A stretch of DNA of 64,000 nucleotides. Source: Platismatia glauca. Its lineage: Eukaryota > Ascomycota > Lecanoromycetes > Lecanorales > Parmeliaceae. Made by a program: the position numbers and the translations under genes. The stretch spans positions 1,488,001-1,552,000 of the forward strand of contig OY745772.1 in NCBI GenBank assembly GCA_963556305.1, given 5' to 3'. This document shows positions 12,411-25,800 of this stretch, piece by piece (the first letter of the stretch is position 1; each line of letters begins with the position of its first letter). Below the pieces are notes generated by a model, which saw only the letters and a list, made by a program, of their open reading frames with translations, did no database searches and was not told where the DNA came from.

Positions 12411-12496
12411 CCATGGATAACGTCGTTACTCATGGTAGTACATCATCCATGGATCGCGGCAATGTTCCACCAATAGCGTTTATTGTCCATGGATAA
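12411..12496. repeat. Cluster of CCATGGAT palindromic repeats (first cluster)
   Basis: CCATGGATAA occurs at 12411-12420 and 12487-12496, and CCATGGAT at 12447-12454. The full form TTATCCATGGATAA would be a perfect palindrome. The same motif recurs at 13420, 13459, 13479, 14637 (CCATGGACAA), 28450, 28470 and 28565, always near integrase relics. The remaining sequence from 12110 to 13000 has no recognised gene. Confidence 0.6.
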
Positions 12497-12999
12497 CACC
12501 GTTGCGCCTCGGTGTCACCGAAGAACAAACTCGATTCCTCTTTCAATCTAGACAGGTATTGAGATTACAGGCTATGGGGCGGAAGCTGTCAGAGGGCAGC
12601 GAATGATGAGTGGAAAGCATACTGATCTATGGTGGGAGTCATGAGGTACAAGACCTCATGGACAACAAAGAACTAGGCAACACGGCTGTATGCATGGAGA
12701 GATATGCATGGAAAGGAAGGAAGGAACTAGACACTCCGACAGAAGTATGATGGACCGGTGGCTATGAATAATGACTCTTCTAACTGCTCTGAGCACGTAA
12801 GGAGAAAAACATGGAGAGAGGCCATAGACCGGTCTATATACACGAGAATGCTGGGGAATTGGCCCTATGGTTCCATCAGATTCCAGTGGCAGTCCAACAG
12901 CGTAATTTTCAACACCAGCTGCGGGGATTGACATCACCAATATCAAGTGAGGCAAATACCTAATTCCATTCCTCGCAACATAATTAAATGACTGCGTTT

Positions 13000-13290
13000 A
13001 GGTGAGGCCAATGAGGAGGCCGATGAGGAGGCCGATGAGAAGGCTGAGGAGGTCACTTGTGTCCCACACGTCGATGTGCTTGTGTCAAAGCAGAGGCCAA
13101 GTGTTCCATCGCTTGTCATGGTGGTACAAATCAGGATAACATGCCTTACTGCCCAAATATCTCATGAGAACTTGAACACTGGAGGACAATGGGTGGCCAC
13201 CAAGGGATTATTGACTTGATAAACAACGGTATGAAGGATAAAAGTAGCAAAGGAGGTAAAAAGAGGCCAAGGAAGTGGAAACAGCAGTAG
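13000..13290 (+). mobile_element. Relic copy of integrase C-terminal tail (plus-strand copy)
   Basis: Plus-strand translation around 13079-13163 gives CVKAEAKCSIACHGGT followed by NQDNMPYCPNIS and a stop. The minus-strand copy at 13864-14118 encodes almost the same residues. The two copies form an inverted pair about 0.8 kb apart, with the palindrome-rich block between them. This is decayed transposon DNA. Confidence 0.6.
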
Positions 13291-13720
13291 TTGATGTTCT
13301 ATCTCCATGAACAAGACATATCATCTATGGACAAGACACATTGTCTATGGGCAATACATGTTGCTGGTAGAATTTGTTTCATAAGATCGGCGGTACGGTA
13401 CGATGAGGAACTTCATCATCCATGGATAATCGTACTATCCATGTATAACATACACTGTCCATGGATAGTACATTTTATCCATGGACAACAATATCCACGT
13501 ATGAAGCGGAACAGATCCTAGATCGCTTGGCACACGTGTTGCGTCTCACTCGTGGGGCGGGCTTCTGCATAGATGTAACGTCTTACCGATGGATGAAACG
13601 GTTACCCATGGGGAACCTACCTCCTCGTCGTACCGTCGTCACACCCATCTCATGGGCAAATGCCCCTGAGCAAAATGCACCTTCTCATAGATGAACCGTC
13701 TTATTCATGGGCATGGGATT
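13291..13720. repeat. Degenerate palindrome-rich repeat block between inverted integrase relics
   Basis: A run of loosely periodic units such as CATCTATGGACAAG, ATCCATGGATAA, TCCATGGATAGT and ATCCATGGACAAC between 13310 and 13500, with weaker forms to about 13720. They resemble subterminal repeats of a DNA transposon. Confidence 0.5.
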
Positions 13721-13863
13721 CAATTGCAACTTGACGTGCGACACTATGAGTACTTCTTGCCTCTGCCTTTGCTTCCGCACTTGCTACCGCTGGTACCGCT
13801 AGTATCAATGTCAACCAAGTCATTGCCTTTGCTGGCGATCCACCTCCCAGCGGTATTTAGTCT

Positions 13864-14490
13864 CTACCGCTTTGCTTTCTTTTCCTCTCGTTCACAATCC
13901 CAAACCCTGTGACCTCGTTGAGTCCTCATGCTCATGGAGGAAATATTTGGACAGCCAGGTGTGTTGTCTTGATTAGTTAAGTTTCTCCATGACAAGCAAT
14001 GGAGCACTTGGCCTCTGCCTTGACACAGGCAAATCGAAGGGTTGAACACCATGTTTTCTGGTCTCGGCAATTGCGATGAACAGGGACTTTTTTGGTGGTA
14101 CTCTCCCGGGCAGCGCAATAGTGTAGAGTCATCACATTAGAAGGGGGGGGATTGGAGATACCCATGTCAATACGCTCCGGTAAAGGGTTCAGCTCCGAAA
14201 TGGGATAATTACGATCCACGACCCCGTGTTTGGTGAGAATCTGATATGAATCATCGTCCTCCTTAACGCCAACGACTCTCGCAAAAACTCGCTTGTCGTC
14301 CCTGGATGCGCGGTTGGGCTGGTACAGCAACACTGATCTGATCACCCAACTCATAGACAGTCGTCTGTCACTGCTTGCCGTACTATTTTCTGGATTGCTC
14401 ACTGGCTTGCTTTTGGTTGAGTCGGACCTGTTGTCGAATGTGTGTAGTCGGAGTGCGGTCAAGCTCTTGCGGACGGTGAAAGCGGTGTGA
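13864..14490 (-). pseudogene. C-terminal fragment of a transposon integrase (KRAB-A-domain-protein-2/Ginger-like)
   Basis: The minus-strand frame from 14462 to 13977 contains VLLYQPNRASRDDKRVFARV, then KHGVVDRNYPISELNPLPER, VMTLHYCAARESTTKKVPVH and a Cys-rich end with CVKAEAKCSIACHG. A neighbouring frame (14118-13864) continues with NQDNTPGCPNISSM and MRTQRGHR, so one frameshift separates them. From memory this ending is shared by integrases annotated as KRAB-A domain-containing protein 2-like. The catalytic core is missing upstream. A related tail lies at 28709-28987. Confidence 0.55.
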
Positions 14491-14810
14491 TTTGGTGTTG
14501 GGAATGGTGCTGGGAACGATGTCGTGTTAGGCTGTTTCTCCGTGGAGTTAGTGGATTACTTATGGGAAAGGACATGCAATTGGTGGGTGTTTACCCATGA
14601 GACGGGTGTGACGGTACTATGCAGAAGTAGATTCCCCATGGACAACCATATTATCTGTGGGGATGCAGGACCTATCGGTAAGACGCAATATATACCGATA
14701 TCCACTAACTAACATGAGTGCATTAGGTAGGCCTGACTAAGCCTCATATTCCAGTAGCCGAATTACCGCCCCAATAACAGTTTGCACCCCCCTATGATCA
14801 TCGGATTATC

Positions 14811-14823
14811 CGAGTCAGAGGTC
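14811..14823. promoter_or_regulatory. TCGG-N5-CCGA inverted pair upstream of the GST-like gene
   Basis: TCGG at 14811-14814 and CCGA at 14820-14823, 124 bp before the ATG at 14947. Zn2Cys6 regulators commonly bind CGG-type inverted or everted pairs. Similar pairs occur before the PKS, trans-ER and SDR genes. Chance occurrence cannot be excluded. Confidence 0.3.
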
Positions 14824-14946
14824 GCATTGCAGCTATGCAAACGAGAATGAGTCATTTTGATGCTGATCTGCTGCAGGACAGCCTATATATTGTTGGCCAT
14901 CACTATCTGATCTTTAGTCCCTAGAGGACAGACATTTCCTACGTCC

Positions 14947-15856
14947 ATGAGCACTGCATCACCAAAGCCAGACAGCACTCAGCAAACCGCATCTTTCACC
15001 ACCAGAATGGACGCCCAGAAATCCATCATGACTTTCTACGACATCGCCTCGGGGCCCCCAATCCGGCCCTTCGCTCCCAATCCGTGGAAAGCGCGGTACA
15101 TCACAACATCCTCCCTCCTCTTTGCCTCCTTTTGCAACTAATGCCGGCCATAGCTATGCCCTCAACTTCACCAACACCCCCTACCGTACCTCCTGGACCC
15201 CCTTGCCGGACGTCGCCGGAACGCGCAAAAAGCTCGGCGTCCCTGCCTGCCGTAAGCACGCCGATGGCACCGACTTCCTAACGCTCCCCATCCTGTACGA
15301 CCCGACCACCACCTCCTCCACGCAGCAGGAGGGTACCTTGGTCGGCGACTCGTTCGATATCGCCATATACTTACACAACAAGCACTCCTCTCCCAACGGA
15401 GGACGCCCGCTGCTCTTTCCTCCGAATAGCCTTGCGCTCCACCGCACCTTCAACGCATATGTCGATGAACTCTTCTCCATCAATGGTGCGCTGCTCGCGG
15501 GGTATTACATGCCGCTCGACCCTGCAACCGCCGAGGCCACGCGAGCTGAACATGCGCGCCGCGCGGGTGTGTCGCGATGGGAGGATCTGGAGCTTCCGCA
15601 GGGGAGCGAGGAGCGGAAGAAGAAGCTCGCCGCGTTCGAGGCAGCGCTGGGGAGCGGGCTTGCGGCGTGGTTCGTGCGCCGCGACGAGGGTCCTTTTCTG
15701 GAAGGGCGGACGCCAATGTATGCGGATTTGATTGTCGGCGGGTGGCTGCAGATGATGCGGAATGCTTTGCCGGAGTGGGAGGAGCTGAGGGGGTGGCATG
15801 GAGGATTGTGGGGGAGGTTGTATGATGCTCTGGAGGAATGGGCGGAGGTTTCGTGA
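14947..15856 (+). CDS. Glutathione S-transferase-like protein (UstS-type)
   Basis: Two exons, 14947-15095 and 15154-15856, separated by a 58 bp intron, give 283 residues. A shorter form would start at ATG 15007. The N-terminal FYDIASGPPIRPFAPNPWKA block leads into a thioredoxin-fold region with TLPILYDP and GDSFDIAIYLHNKH, the position of the SNAIL/TRAIL-like glutathione-binding Ser/Asp. The helical C-terminal GST domain ends with YADLIVGGWLQMMRNALPEWE. This subfamily includes UstS of the ustiloxin cluster and bacterial beta-etherases. It lies about 1 kb from the 3' end of the PKS and may belong to that cluster, but such GSTs also occur alone. Confidence 0.8.
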
Positions 15857-16883
15857 GGTCCTTTCCCGAGGTCGTTGTAGAAGCGTGGTCAATAACCACC
15901 AGGCGTGGAAAACAAGGACGAAAGTCTTGAGCCTTGTCCTCGCGGATCAACGTGAACCAAGGGGCATGAAAGGTATTCAGTCGCTTTGGATAGCTTGAGT
16001 CCTCGGAGGTATACGGTCAAATGGGATGAATGAGCCAGAACGGAAACCCATAGCTGAAACTAGATCACGTTAGTTTGACATGCCGCTACGCCGGCCGCGC
16101 ACACGGTAACCGGTGCAGGCGAAGATTGACAGAGACGCGAGATCGCGGGGGCCGATGCCTCATGCGCAAGCGCACTTGGCGATCGGCGATGGACGACAAA
16201 GTGAAGGGGCGCAAGCCAGCTGCATGAGCAAAGAGTATGGCCGGCGTGAGAAGAAGGAGATGGGCAGCGGGGGACGGCGCATCTTTACATCTCGAGCATA
16301 CGCGACCCCGACGGTGCCGCGCCTTGCCTGAAAGCCGGCGGCCGTTTCACCAAGATAGATATTATATCAGGCGATCGAGCCATCGGCGGCGCCGAGGCCA
16401 TCATCATAGGGTTGGCTGGGGCGGCAGAAGGAGGGTCTTGGTAGGGGATACGAGGCATGCACGGATGTTCTCGCGCGAGGACGAAATCGATGGCCGTCTC
16501 TATTACGGATGTGGATGTGTCTCAGCAGAATTTTGGCAGGACCTCTAGGAACAGTCTGCGGTTGAGCTCCACCTCTTGCTCTGAAATGTATGTCGCCATC
16601 TGGCTCCGCCTCTTGCTCCGAAATGTACGTCGCAATCTGGCTCCGTCTCTTGCTCCGCTTATGCTGCGGATAAAAGAAAAGGTCGGGGAGAATCACTATG
16701 AAATTGCGGCGATGAATTGGTATGGAGAACAAACTATAGACCTCGCCGGGCGTACAGCGCGGCTGATATCCTCATGGACTCATTACTTCGTGCTATGACA
16801 ATAAAACTTATTCGTAGGTGAAGAGTTGAAGGAAACTTTGGACACAACTTACGACAAGACCGCAGCCCCAAAAACTCGGCAAT
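15857..16883. other. Intergenic region between GST-like gene and PKS, with a 37 bp tandem repeat
   Basis: No gene recognised. From about 16573 to 16660 the unit starting TCTTGCTCYGAAATGTAYGT repeats with a 37 bp period, two full copies plus a partial one. The region should hold the 3' ends of the two convergent genes. Confidence 0.5.
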
Positions 16884-19800
16884 TTAAGCCTTCGTTTTCA
16901 AAAGCGCTGGGTATGGCGCCGTTCCAGGCTCATCGAAGGTCTCAATCAGCGCGGCGACTGCCGGATGCAGACCCGCCGCCATTGCCTTCTGCATCCACTC
17001 CTCAATCGGCACCACCTGATACGAGTCCTTCTTTCCCTTGTGCTTTGCAATTTCGGCCATGCGATGCATTGGAATCACGATGTCGCCGACGTTGTTCACG
17101 TACGTCACTCCGTTGGCCTGCCTGGGCTCGTTACCCAGCAGCTCCCGAACGATGTCATCACAGACACTTTGGACGTAGACCAAATCAAAGGCCCCTCTGT
17201 TGTGTTCGACCTTGGGAACGGCCTGGATGCGGTGCGAGTAGTGAAGGAGGGCGTTGACCCAGTCGAAATCTGCCTTTGCCGTGTTGGCGTCGCGGCCTTC
17301 GCGGATAATGGTCGATGGGCGCTGGATCCAGACTTTCAGCCCGTATGCGGCATTGACTCGCTCGAGAAGACTCTCGCAGACCCACTTGCCGCACATGTAG
17401 CCATGTGCACCATCGGTCGGCGGTTTGGCTCCCGTCGTTGTGCATGAGATTTCGGGGAAGGCGTCTCGACCGGCGAATAGCGCGACGCCTGCCGAGGATA
17501 CGTAATGCAAAGGGACCATACGTTGCAAACACAGACGGACCAACTGGTGCGTGGACTCAGCGTTAGCGTCCCGTAAGGCCGAGTAGTATTTGAAGTGCGA
17601 TGTGTCAGCGCCATTGTGGACCACGGCGTCGACCTCATTGAAAATGGCGGCCTCCTCCTTTTCGGACAGACCGAAACGAGGCAGGCTAAGGTCGTCTTTG
17701 TAATACACGATGCGGTCATCAGGAGCTGGCAACTGGTTTGTTTTCAGCCGCTCCGAAAGTTGGCGTACTGCAATGCAGATAATCTTGCGGATTGAGGGCT
17801 GCGCCACAAAGGTGTTGAGTAAGTGATGCCCAAGCAGGCCGCTGCAGCCGGTGAGGAGGATGATACTAGGCTTTACATTGGGAGGTCTGGCATCCGCCAG
17901 CTTTGCAATGGCCTCGGGCGGGCATGCCTCAGCATCCCAATCAATTCCGTTGCACAGAGCATCTCCGTCGGTCGAAACTGCGCTCCCTGTAGTGGTCGTC
18001 GGAGTTGTTGGCGATTGACCAATTGTTGCACTCGCTGGAGAGACAGGAGCACTTGCTGAGCTACTGCCGTCTCCACTGGCGGTAGCCTTTCCCTCTCCAC
18101 TGACCTGCGGAATCAGCTCCGCTGGGATGCCCTCAGCGATCGCTTCCGCCAGACTCGCCATCTGAGTATCATTTGCCATAATCTTTAGTATAGGAATGCT
18201 GACCTGGAAGTTCTTTAGGAGCCAGGACCGGATGTCGACGGAGACGAGGGAGTCAAGGCCAAGGTCGATGCTGCGCATGGACATCAGATCGTCATCAGCG
18301 GTCAATATTTGTAAGATTTTGCGCAACTGAGCGGCGAAGGCCTCTGTTCCTTAGTCAGCAATCTCGATCACACAAGTTGGGAAAAAGAGGTCACTCACGC
18401 TTAATGACTTGGAGTACATCTTGCTCTGACCGACACGCTTGGAGGCTGTCTTGAACAGAGGCAGCGTTTTTCTGCTCCTTCTTTTCGTTGCCACCGATCG
18501 TCTGATCGGTGATCAAGCGGGCAAACTTGGGGTCTGAATACCATTTAGGAATGTTGCCCGAATCGGGTGAGATGTCGAGAAGTCCAGTCGATACTTCCGG
18601 TCCAGCGGGCGAGTCAAGGTGGCCAGCTTCCATGGCTTCGACGAAAATCTAGTGGAAATCCTCTTCGGACAGATGTATCATGTGCGTATTTGCCACCGTG
18701 ATGTCGAGCTAACGGGCTAACTAAGTGATGTAGCCGACCCCTATAATAGCGCCTACATTGACGACGCTTGAAGCGAGGCCGCGCTTTCTGCGATTTGCTG
18801 CAACTCCGCACATACCCATATTTGCTGCTGCGTAATTTGCCTGACCGACGTTTCCAATGACGCAAGTTATTGAAGACAGGAGAACGAAGAAGTCGAGGTC
18901 GACTTCGTGGAAGATACGGTCAAGGTGCATACTTCCGAGCACCTTTGGTCTGATGACATCTGACACTTGGTCAAATGCCATGTTGCGGACTGTAACGTCC
19001 CTGAGCACCATAGCGCCGTTGAGAACGCCGACGATGGGTGGGAGGGATTCGACAATTGTCCGATGCACGGCTCTGAGAGCCTTCTCGTCAGTCACGTCGC
19101 TAGAAATTTTATTTCGTTAGTAGAGTGATGGAGCAAAGGCCGCTGAGTAGCTCTTCGCGCAGCACATACCACGACAAAACCTGAACAGTAACTCCATTGC
19201 GCTTGTGGTCCTCAAACCAAGCGGCATCGATCTTGGGGTTTCTGCTGGTGAGAACCAGATTTCTAACCCCTCGGTCGATCATCCAGTCGCATAGCGATAT
19301 ACCCAGAGCGCCAGAGAGACCACATAACCAGTAGGTCTTGTCGCTCTTGAAAAGCGGTTTGATATCAAATCTGGTGACCCTGACTGGGAGTGAAGTTGCA
19401 GCAGTCCAGTCAACAATTGTCAATGGATCCTTTAGAAGCTCTCCACTGGCGAGCCTCTCGACACCGACTGACTTGGTAGTGGGATTAGATTTCTGACTCT
19501 GGATGTACTTAGCAGCTCGCTTGAGAGTCTGTGACAAGATTGCAGGGGAAGAGGTGCCGGTGTCGATTCCACGAGGAGAGTACATGGTCTTAATGTTCTC
19601 CTTGCGGCAATACGGCGAAAGGGTAGAGAGAATCGTAAGTTCATTTTCCGAGTCATCAGTGGAAAAGCCGACAAAAGATGCAATATCGGCTGGGATTATT
19701 TGGATGAGGTCAGAACGTCCCAGATATGAGGATAGCTTAACCCACGAGCTTGGAATTGACGCCGTGTCCCCCCAGTCTGTTGTGAAAATCACGTGGACGT

Positions 19801-22800
19801 CTTTGGCGAAGGCCTGTGCGGTGATCGCCTGGGCGATGACACTTGAAGCGTTGTGTATGACTGTCTTTTGACCTGTGAAGAGGGGATCTATAATGGCCAT
19901 CGCGACAAGCTGACTGGCTGTAAGGGTGAGAATAGCGTCTTCCGAGATGCCTGAGAGATTCCAAAGCACGGCGGACTCCTTGGGAACCCTGAGAATGGAG
20001 GTTAGAGAAGAGACAAGAGTGAGGTATCGAGCCCCTTTGGAATCTACGCCAAGGGCGAGGAAATGGTGTCCAACAGGGGTCTTTATGGCAGACAAGACAG
20101 CATGGGTGGTACGCATCTCGACAATATTGGACCTAAACACAAGTTATACAGGTCAGCTAATTTCTGGGTCAGGAACGCTATCCAGCGTTGATTTTTCGTA
20201 GCCTGATTGCCCAGAGGCGAGGACAGCGCCGCTTCTAACCGCGAAGAAAAGAGTTCTGCACATCATCATACGTACCCTACAATCTTTTCCGAGGTCTCGT
20301 ATCTCGACAGCATTCTGATGAAGCAGCTATTGCTGTCCTGTTGTAGCTCGACCACAGAATTGCTCACATCGACTTCGTGGGTAATGGGGCGCTTGGTGGA
20401 ATTCAGTCGATCATTCGCAGCGGTAATAGGGCTCAGTCGGGGCACCAGCTCGCGCCCTTTAGCATCCATGACAATTTCCGGCTCCACAGTGTAGAGAATG
20501 TCGTCACCATCTAGTTGTTTTGCAGTGAAGCGGACAAGAGTCTCCGCTAAGGTCCGAGCATCGATCTTGCTAGGATCTGGAATGTCCAGGAATTGGAGGC
20601 GGAGATCATCTTCCTCGTGCGCCGCAGAACGACCAAATCCGACTGTCATATTGCAGTATGGCTCGTCCTCAAGCCTGCCGTTAGTGAGCCAGAGGACGGT
20701 CTTTTCCCCCTCAAACAATTTTTTGAAGCTGTACCACCTTTTCGACGTAATGTCTTTGAACACCGGCCAATCGAGATCCGTCAGACTGAGGATGGTCGAC
20801 CCGGCGTTCAGGACCCCATCATCCATTTCCTCAAGAGTCTTGTACATATACACCTGACTGCCAAGTCCCGTGAGAATGCTCTCAAGCCCTTGAGCGAGAT
20901 GGGCCACAGGCAGCGTCTGACCGCCCACGACTACCACTGCCTTAATCATCGGCTTGGCCAAAGCAGAGAGCGGTTCTCGGATGAGGTCGACACTCGTATC
21001 GACCGCTTGGGAGACGAAGAGTGTTATACCAAAGGTGTTAAAGAGTCTTGGCGGCGAGAGTGTATCAATGCCTGAAAAGCCGGTACGTTTCAGGATTGCG
21101 TCCCACTGAGGAACGTTGACCAAAGGTGACAGTTTCCGGCCTTCGTCAACTCCACGCCACCAGCCTGGCAAAGTCCCAAAAATGAAGCCAGCACCAGCCT
21201 GCAGCGCGCCGTCGCTGCTTCCCTCTCCCATGATCAAGAAACCGCCAGGTCTGAGCAGCTTGCGAAGGTTGCGCATACTCTCGTCTAGCTTCGCCGTGGC
21301 ATGTACAACCATATATGCGATGATGACATCGTATGTGCCTTCGGCGAAACCCTGCTCGACGGGGTCTTGCTCGGCGTTGCAAACTTTGAAGACCATGCGA
21401 TCTCTCCACGGCGTAAGAGCCTCGGCAGCATTTTCAAAGAAACTGGATGAGATGTCAGTGAAGGTGTAAATGTCAAAACTGTGACCGATCGCGCGAAGAA
21501 TGTTTTTGGTGGCACCACCGGTACCAGCACCTAGTCCAATCGTTAGATCAATCAACCAGGGCGCGACTGGGTCGACTCACCTATCTCTAAGAGCTTGAGA
21601 TGCGGGTGGCAATCAGTGATTTGCTTGACTACACTACCGAGCCACAGGGTTGACTGCATGGTTCCGAAACCATGGGCATAGTATTCGTCCAATAGTCCCG
21701 ACGTACGAAAATTTTCTAGCATGGTTGTTTCTTCCCCGAAGACTCGAGGCATAGTCTCGCCGACAAGAAGCATAATCCTCACATCAGAATTATCGGCAAC
21801 CCTATTGAGGCAATTGCGGTCAGTGGCTTGCACAGTCTCAAACTCAGCAAGGAGCCACGGAAGGCGAACGTACCCTCTGGTTTTAATATCTTCGATAACA
21901 TCTTCGAGAGTGTCGCTTAACCATTCCTTTTTGGCATATTTATTCTCGCCCCGCTCGAGAAGGCCCGTCATGTGTCGGGCATAGTTGAGGTAATGGCACA
22001 GTGGGCTTTCCGACCTAAAGGGAGCGTCTTCTGGTACGTCCCGGTCGAATTGTCTCAAGTAGAAGTTAGCAATGCGGCTTAGTACCCACAGGAGATCGGT
22101 GTCGTATTGGGTAACAGAGATGCTGTCTGCTGCGAGGGTGCCGTCTGGCTTGCTGGGCACGTAATTCATCTTGTAGAAAACTTTTCGGTCATCGTTGGCT
22201 GTCGACCCTACGGGCTTGAACTTGACTTGATCGACCTGAATAGCTGCGTTCGAGCAGCCATTGGAATACATAGCGACGTTTCCTGAAAATCCAGACCCTG
22301 GGGCTAAACGGTCTTCAGGGTTGCATGTCGAGTCAACGTTCACGTAGTCTTCCTGGTACTTCTGGGAGGCTAACACAGCCGGATTGAACCTGACTTTGGC
22401 AATGCTCGTAGGCAGATGAAGATTTCGCAGCTGATCGTCGCCCGGGTAACTGTAGGCGAGCATAACGGATTGGAACGCAGCATCCAAATCGACGGGATGA
22501 ATTAACAGCGAATCGCAATCAGGTGTTGATGCTTTCTTGGCCACGCAACACGCTCTACCAAGCTTGCGCCTGAGCGTAACCAGGGAGCGGAACGGACCGC
22601 TGAAATTGTATCCCAAGCTCTCCATGAAATTGTACAGGCGGCTCTCATCGACGGGAACCATATGTGGAGGCGTTGGCGGGCGTTCGGGGAGTAGGCTGTG
22701 CGATGGGTCCCCCAAGGAGACTTTCAACTCTGCGTCGGCTGCTAGCGCGAGATCCGTGCTCTCGCCTCCCAGAGCAGCGGAGTATGTGAACTTGGCCACG

Positions 22801-25800
22801 ATACAATCTGACCGTGCTTTTGAGATCTGTGATATTTCGATGAAAACCTCGATGCCGGTATCGTTAACGTCGAACATGACAGCTTGATGGATGGAAAAAT
22901 CGCTAAGCTCAATGAGGCGAATGCTTCCCCCATCAGCAAGAAGTTGTGCCGCCTCCAGAGCAGTAGCCACGTAGCCAGCAGCTGGGAACACCATCTGATT
23001 CTGGACGAGGTGACCCTCAATCCATTGCATCTCGCTTGGTTTCAATATATTCTTCCAGCGCATAACATGAGGACCGCTATCCGGGGACGCATCTCCTAGC
23101 AGTGGATGGAATGCTTGCTGCCGTAGACGCATATGGCGAGACCTTCTGGACTCGTGCCAATATCTGGCCTCATGGTTCCACTGATAGGTCGGCAGACCTT
23201 TGAGCACGTTGAACCACTGCTTCTCACCAGACATGGCGACCTCGCAGCATCCCAGGCTTATAGATCTTCTGTCCAGATGCGACCACAGAAATCCCAAGCT
23301 CGTCGAAAAGGCCTCGATAGCGCCATTTCCACGGGAAAGGGCTCCCTGATAAGGAATTGACTTGTGCAGAACGTCCTGGATGGTCTGGCTTGCTGGGCCC
23401 TTGAGTGCTGGGTGGGGCCCGATTTCGAGCACTGCATCAAACACGGTGCCTGATGAGAGGGCAGACATGAGTGCTTGAGAAAATAGCACCGGCCTAATCA
23501 TATTTTGTTCCCAGTACACATCGCTCAGTCTGAATGACAAGTCTACCGGTTTACCATCGTAGACGCTAGAGAACCAGGTGCATTGATGAGACAACGAAGG
23601 ACTCTGCGCTTTGATGCCAGCGCGCCGCATTCCCTCGACATAAGGGCCAGCACAAGGTAGCATGTGATTCGAGTGGTATGCTAGATCAACTCTTAGACGG
23701 CGATTAAATTTCTTTTCGTCGTCTAAGATGACTTGCAGTTCCTCGATGGCATTCTCGTCTCCAGAGATGGTCACGCTCGATGGGGAGTTGACGGCTGCCA
23801 CGGTTATACGACCGGCGAACTCCGCCTCCTCACACAACTGCATGGCGTCTTCCATTGAGGTTCCTACAGCAAGCATGACGCCTTTGACGTTCCCCTTGGG
23901 ACTTGTCGCAAGTTTGCAGTTCAAACCTCGGTAGTAGGCAACGCATAGAGCATCACGAGCGGTGAGATAACCGGCAGCATAGGCAGCGCCAACCTCTCCG
24001 CTTGAGTGTCCAATGACGGTGTCAAAGTGGAAATTTGCTGAGCGGAGAAGATCAACCAGCATAATCTGTACAGCCGTGTTTAGTGGCTGCGAGATCGCAC
24101 TCTCGTCCATTCGAGAGGCTGAAGAGTCTGCAAGAATCTCGCCCTGAAGTGACCAGTTCGGACGATCTTCTTTTGGAAGCTGAGCCAGATTTGACTCCAA
24201 TTCTTGAATAATTTGTCGAGCAAGAGGAGATTGGTTAATCAGCTCGGCTCCCATGCGCGCATATTGCGCTCCTTGACCAGTGAAATTACCAAGGACTTTT
24301 GAAAGTACTCCACTCCTTCCCAATGTTTTAACGCCGAGAATCGAGCCATTGTCTTCCAAACGGGCGAGAATCTTGGACTTGAGTTCGTCCGATGTCGTTG
24401 CTGGGAACGAGACGCGATATGGGAAAACAGATCGACGTTCCCGAAGCGTATAGGCCAAGTCGCGAGGACTGATTTCAGGATGATCGTCTAGATGCATGAC
24501 ATACGCCGAGAGATTGGCTCGGAGCGATCCATCAGACACGGCGGAGAATACGAATGGAGTGAACAGGGTAGTAGAGTCAGCAACACCGGTTTCCACTGGC
24601 TTCTCGTAGCTCTCCAGGATGGCGTGGGCGTTCGTGCCACCAAAGCCGAAACTGTTGACGCTGGCTCGTTTAGGCTGTGTCTTGGGAACGTCTGGCCAAG
24701 GTCTAGCGGTCCTAAGAATTTCGAGGTTTCCGTAGAATGGTGCCACAGAGGGGCTGAGGCTGTTGAATAGAAGGTTGGGTGGAATGCAAGATTCCTGTAT
24801 CGCCAGCATCGCCTTGAGGAGCGCCGCGATTCCAGCTGTGCCTTCGGTATGGCCGAGGACGGTCTTAATTGAGCCCACGAATAAAGGATGGTCACCCGCA
24901 TCCTGCTTTATGCCTTGCTGTTCACCAAAGAATGCACTGCTGATTGCTTCTGCCTCTATGGGGTCTATAAAAGCGAAGCGTATGATCAACGTATGGATTG
25001 GAAAACTGGGTAAACTTGGCTACTTACCGCCAGCTGGGGTTCCGGTGCCATGAGCCTCAAAATACTGGGGACGGTCTGTTCGAGCAGTGAGATCTAGGCC
25101 TGCCTTGGCGTACGTGCTCTGGATCAAGGCTCGTTGTGCAGTGGCGCTGGGCATAGTGAGTCCTGTAGTCGAGCCGTCTTGATTAAGTCCTGTGTCCCGG
25201 ATGAGACATTCAATGTGATCATTGTCCTCCAGCGCGGCACTGAGAGTCTTGAGCACAATGGCCGCCACACCATCTCCACGCGCATAGCCGTTAGCATCCT
25301 TGTCCCACATTCGACCGAGACCATCGGGGGATAACATCTTGACCTTGCTCTCAATAATGTACGTCTCTGGACCGAGAATGACATTGGAGCCACAAGCCAG
25401 GGCCATACGCGAGTCACCTGCGCGAAGGGTCTGGATAGCCGTATGAACAGCAACCAGGCTCGAGGAACATGCCGTGTCCATAGTCACAGACGCACCGTGC
25501 CAGTCGAAGAAATACGAGATTCGATTCGACAGTATTGCTCTTGAAGTTCCCACTGCAAAATAGGTTGGAGCTACATCCAGATCCCGGAGGAGCATGGCCT
25601 CGTAGTCGCCAACCATAACTCCAGCGTATACACTAGTGTCGCTACCTCGTAAACCCTCAACAGTCATACCTGCGGACTCGACTGCCTCGTAGACGGTCTC
25701 CATAAGAATTCGATGCTGGGGATCCATGGCACGTGTCTCGATGGGGTTAATGCCAAAGAACTCGGCATCAAAGACACTTGGGTCCTCGTTGAGCAGATAG

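Noticed and set aside
12110..14700. CCATGG repeats as a CRISPR array or regular satellite
   Set aside because: Spacing is irregular, units are degenerate palindromes, and they occur next to integrase relics in a eukaryotic genome.
18627..18735. A 96 nt GT-AG intron in the PKS that removes all three TAG codons
   Set aside because: It is phase-consistent, but it would delete residues that look like conserved KR C-terminal sequence and uses a weak GTCGGC donor. Kept only as an alternative.
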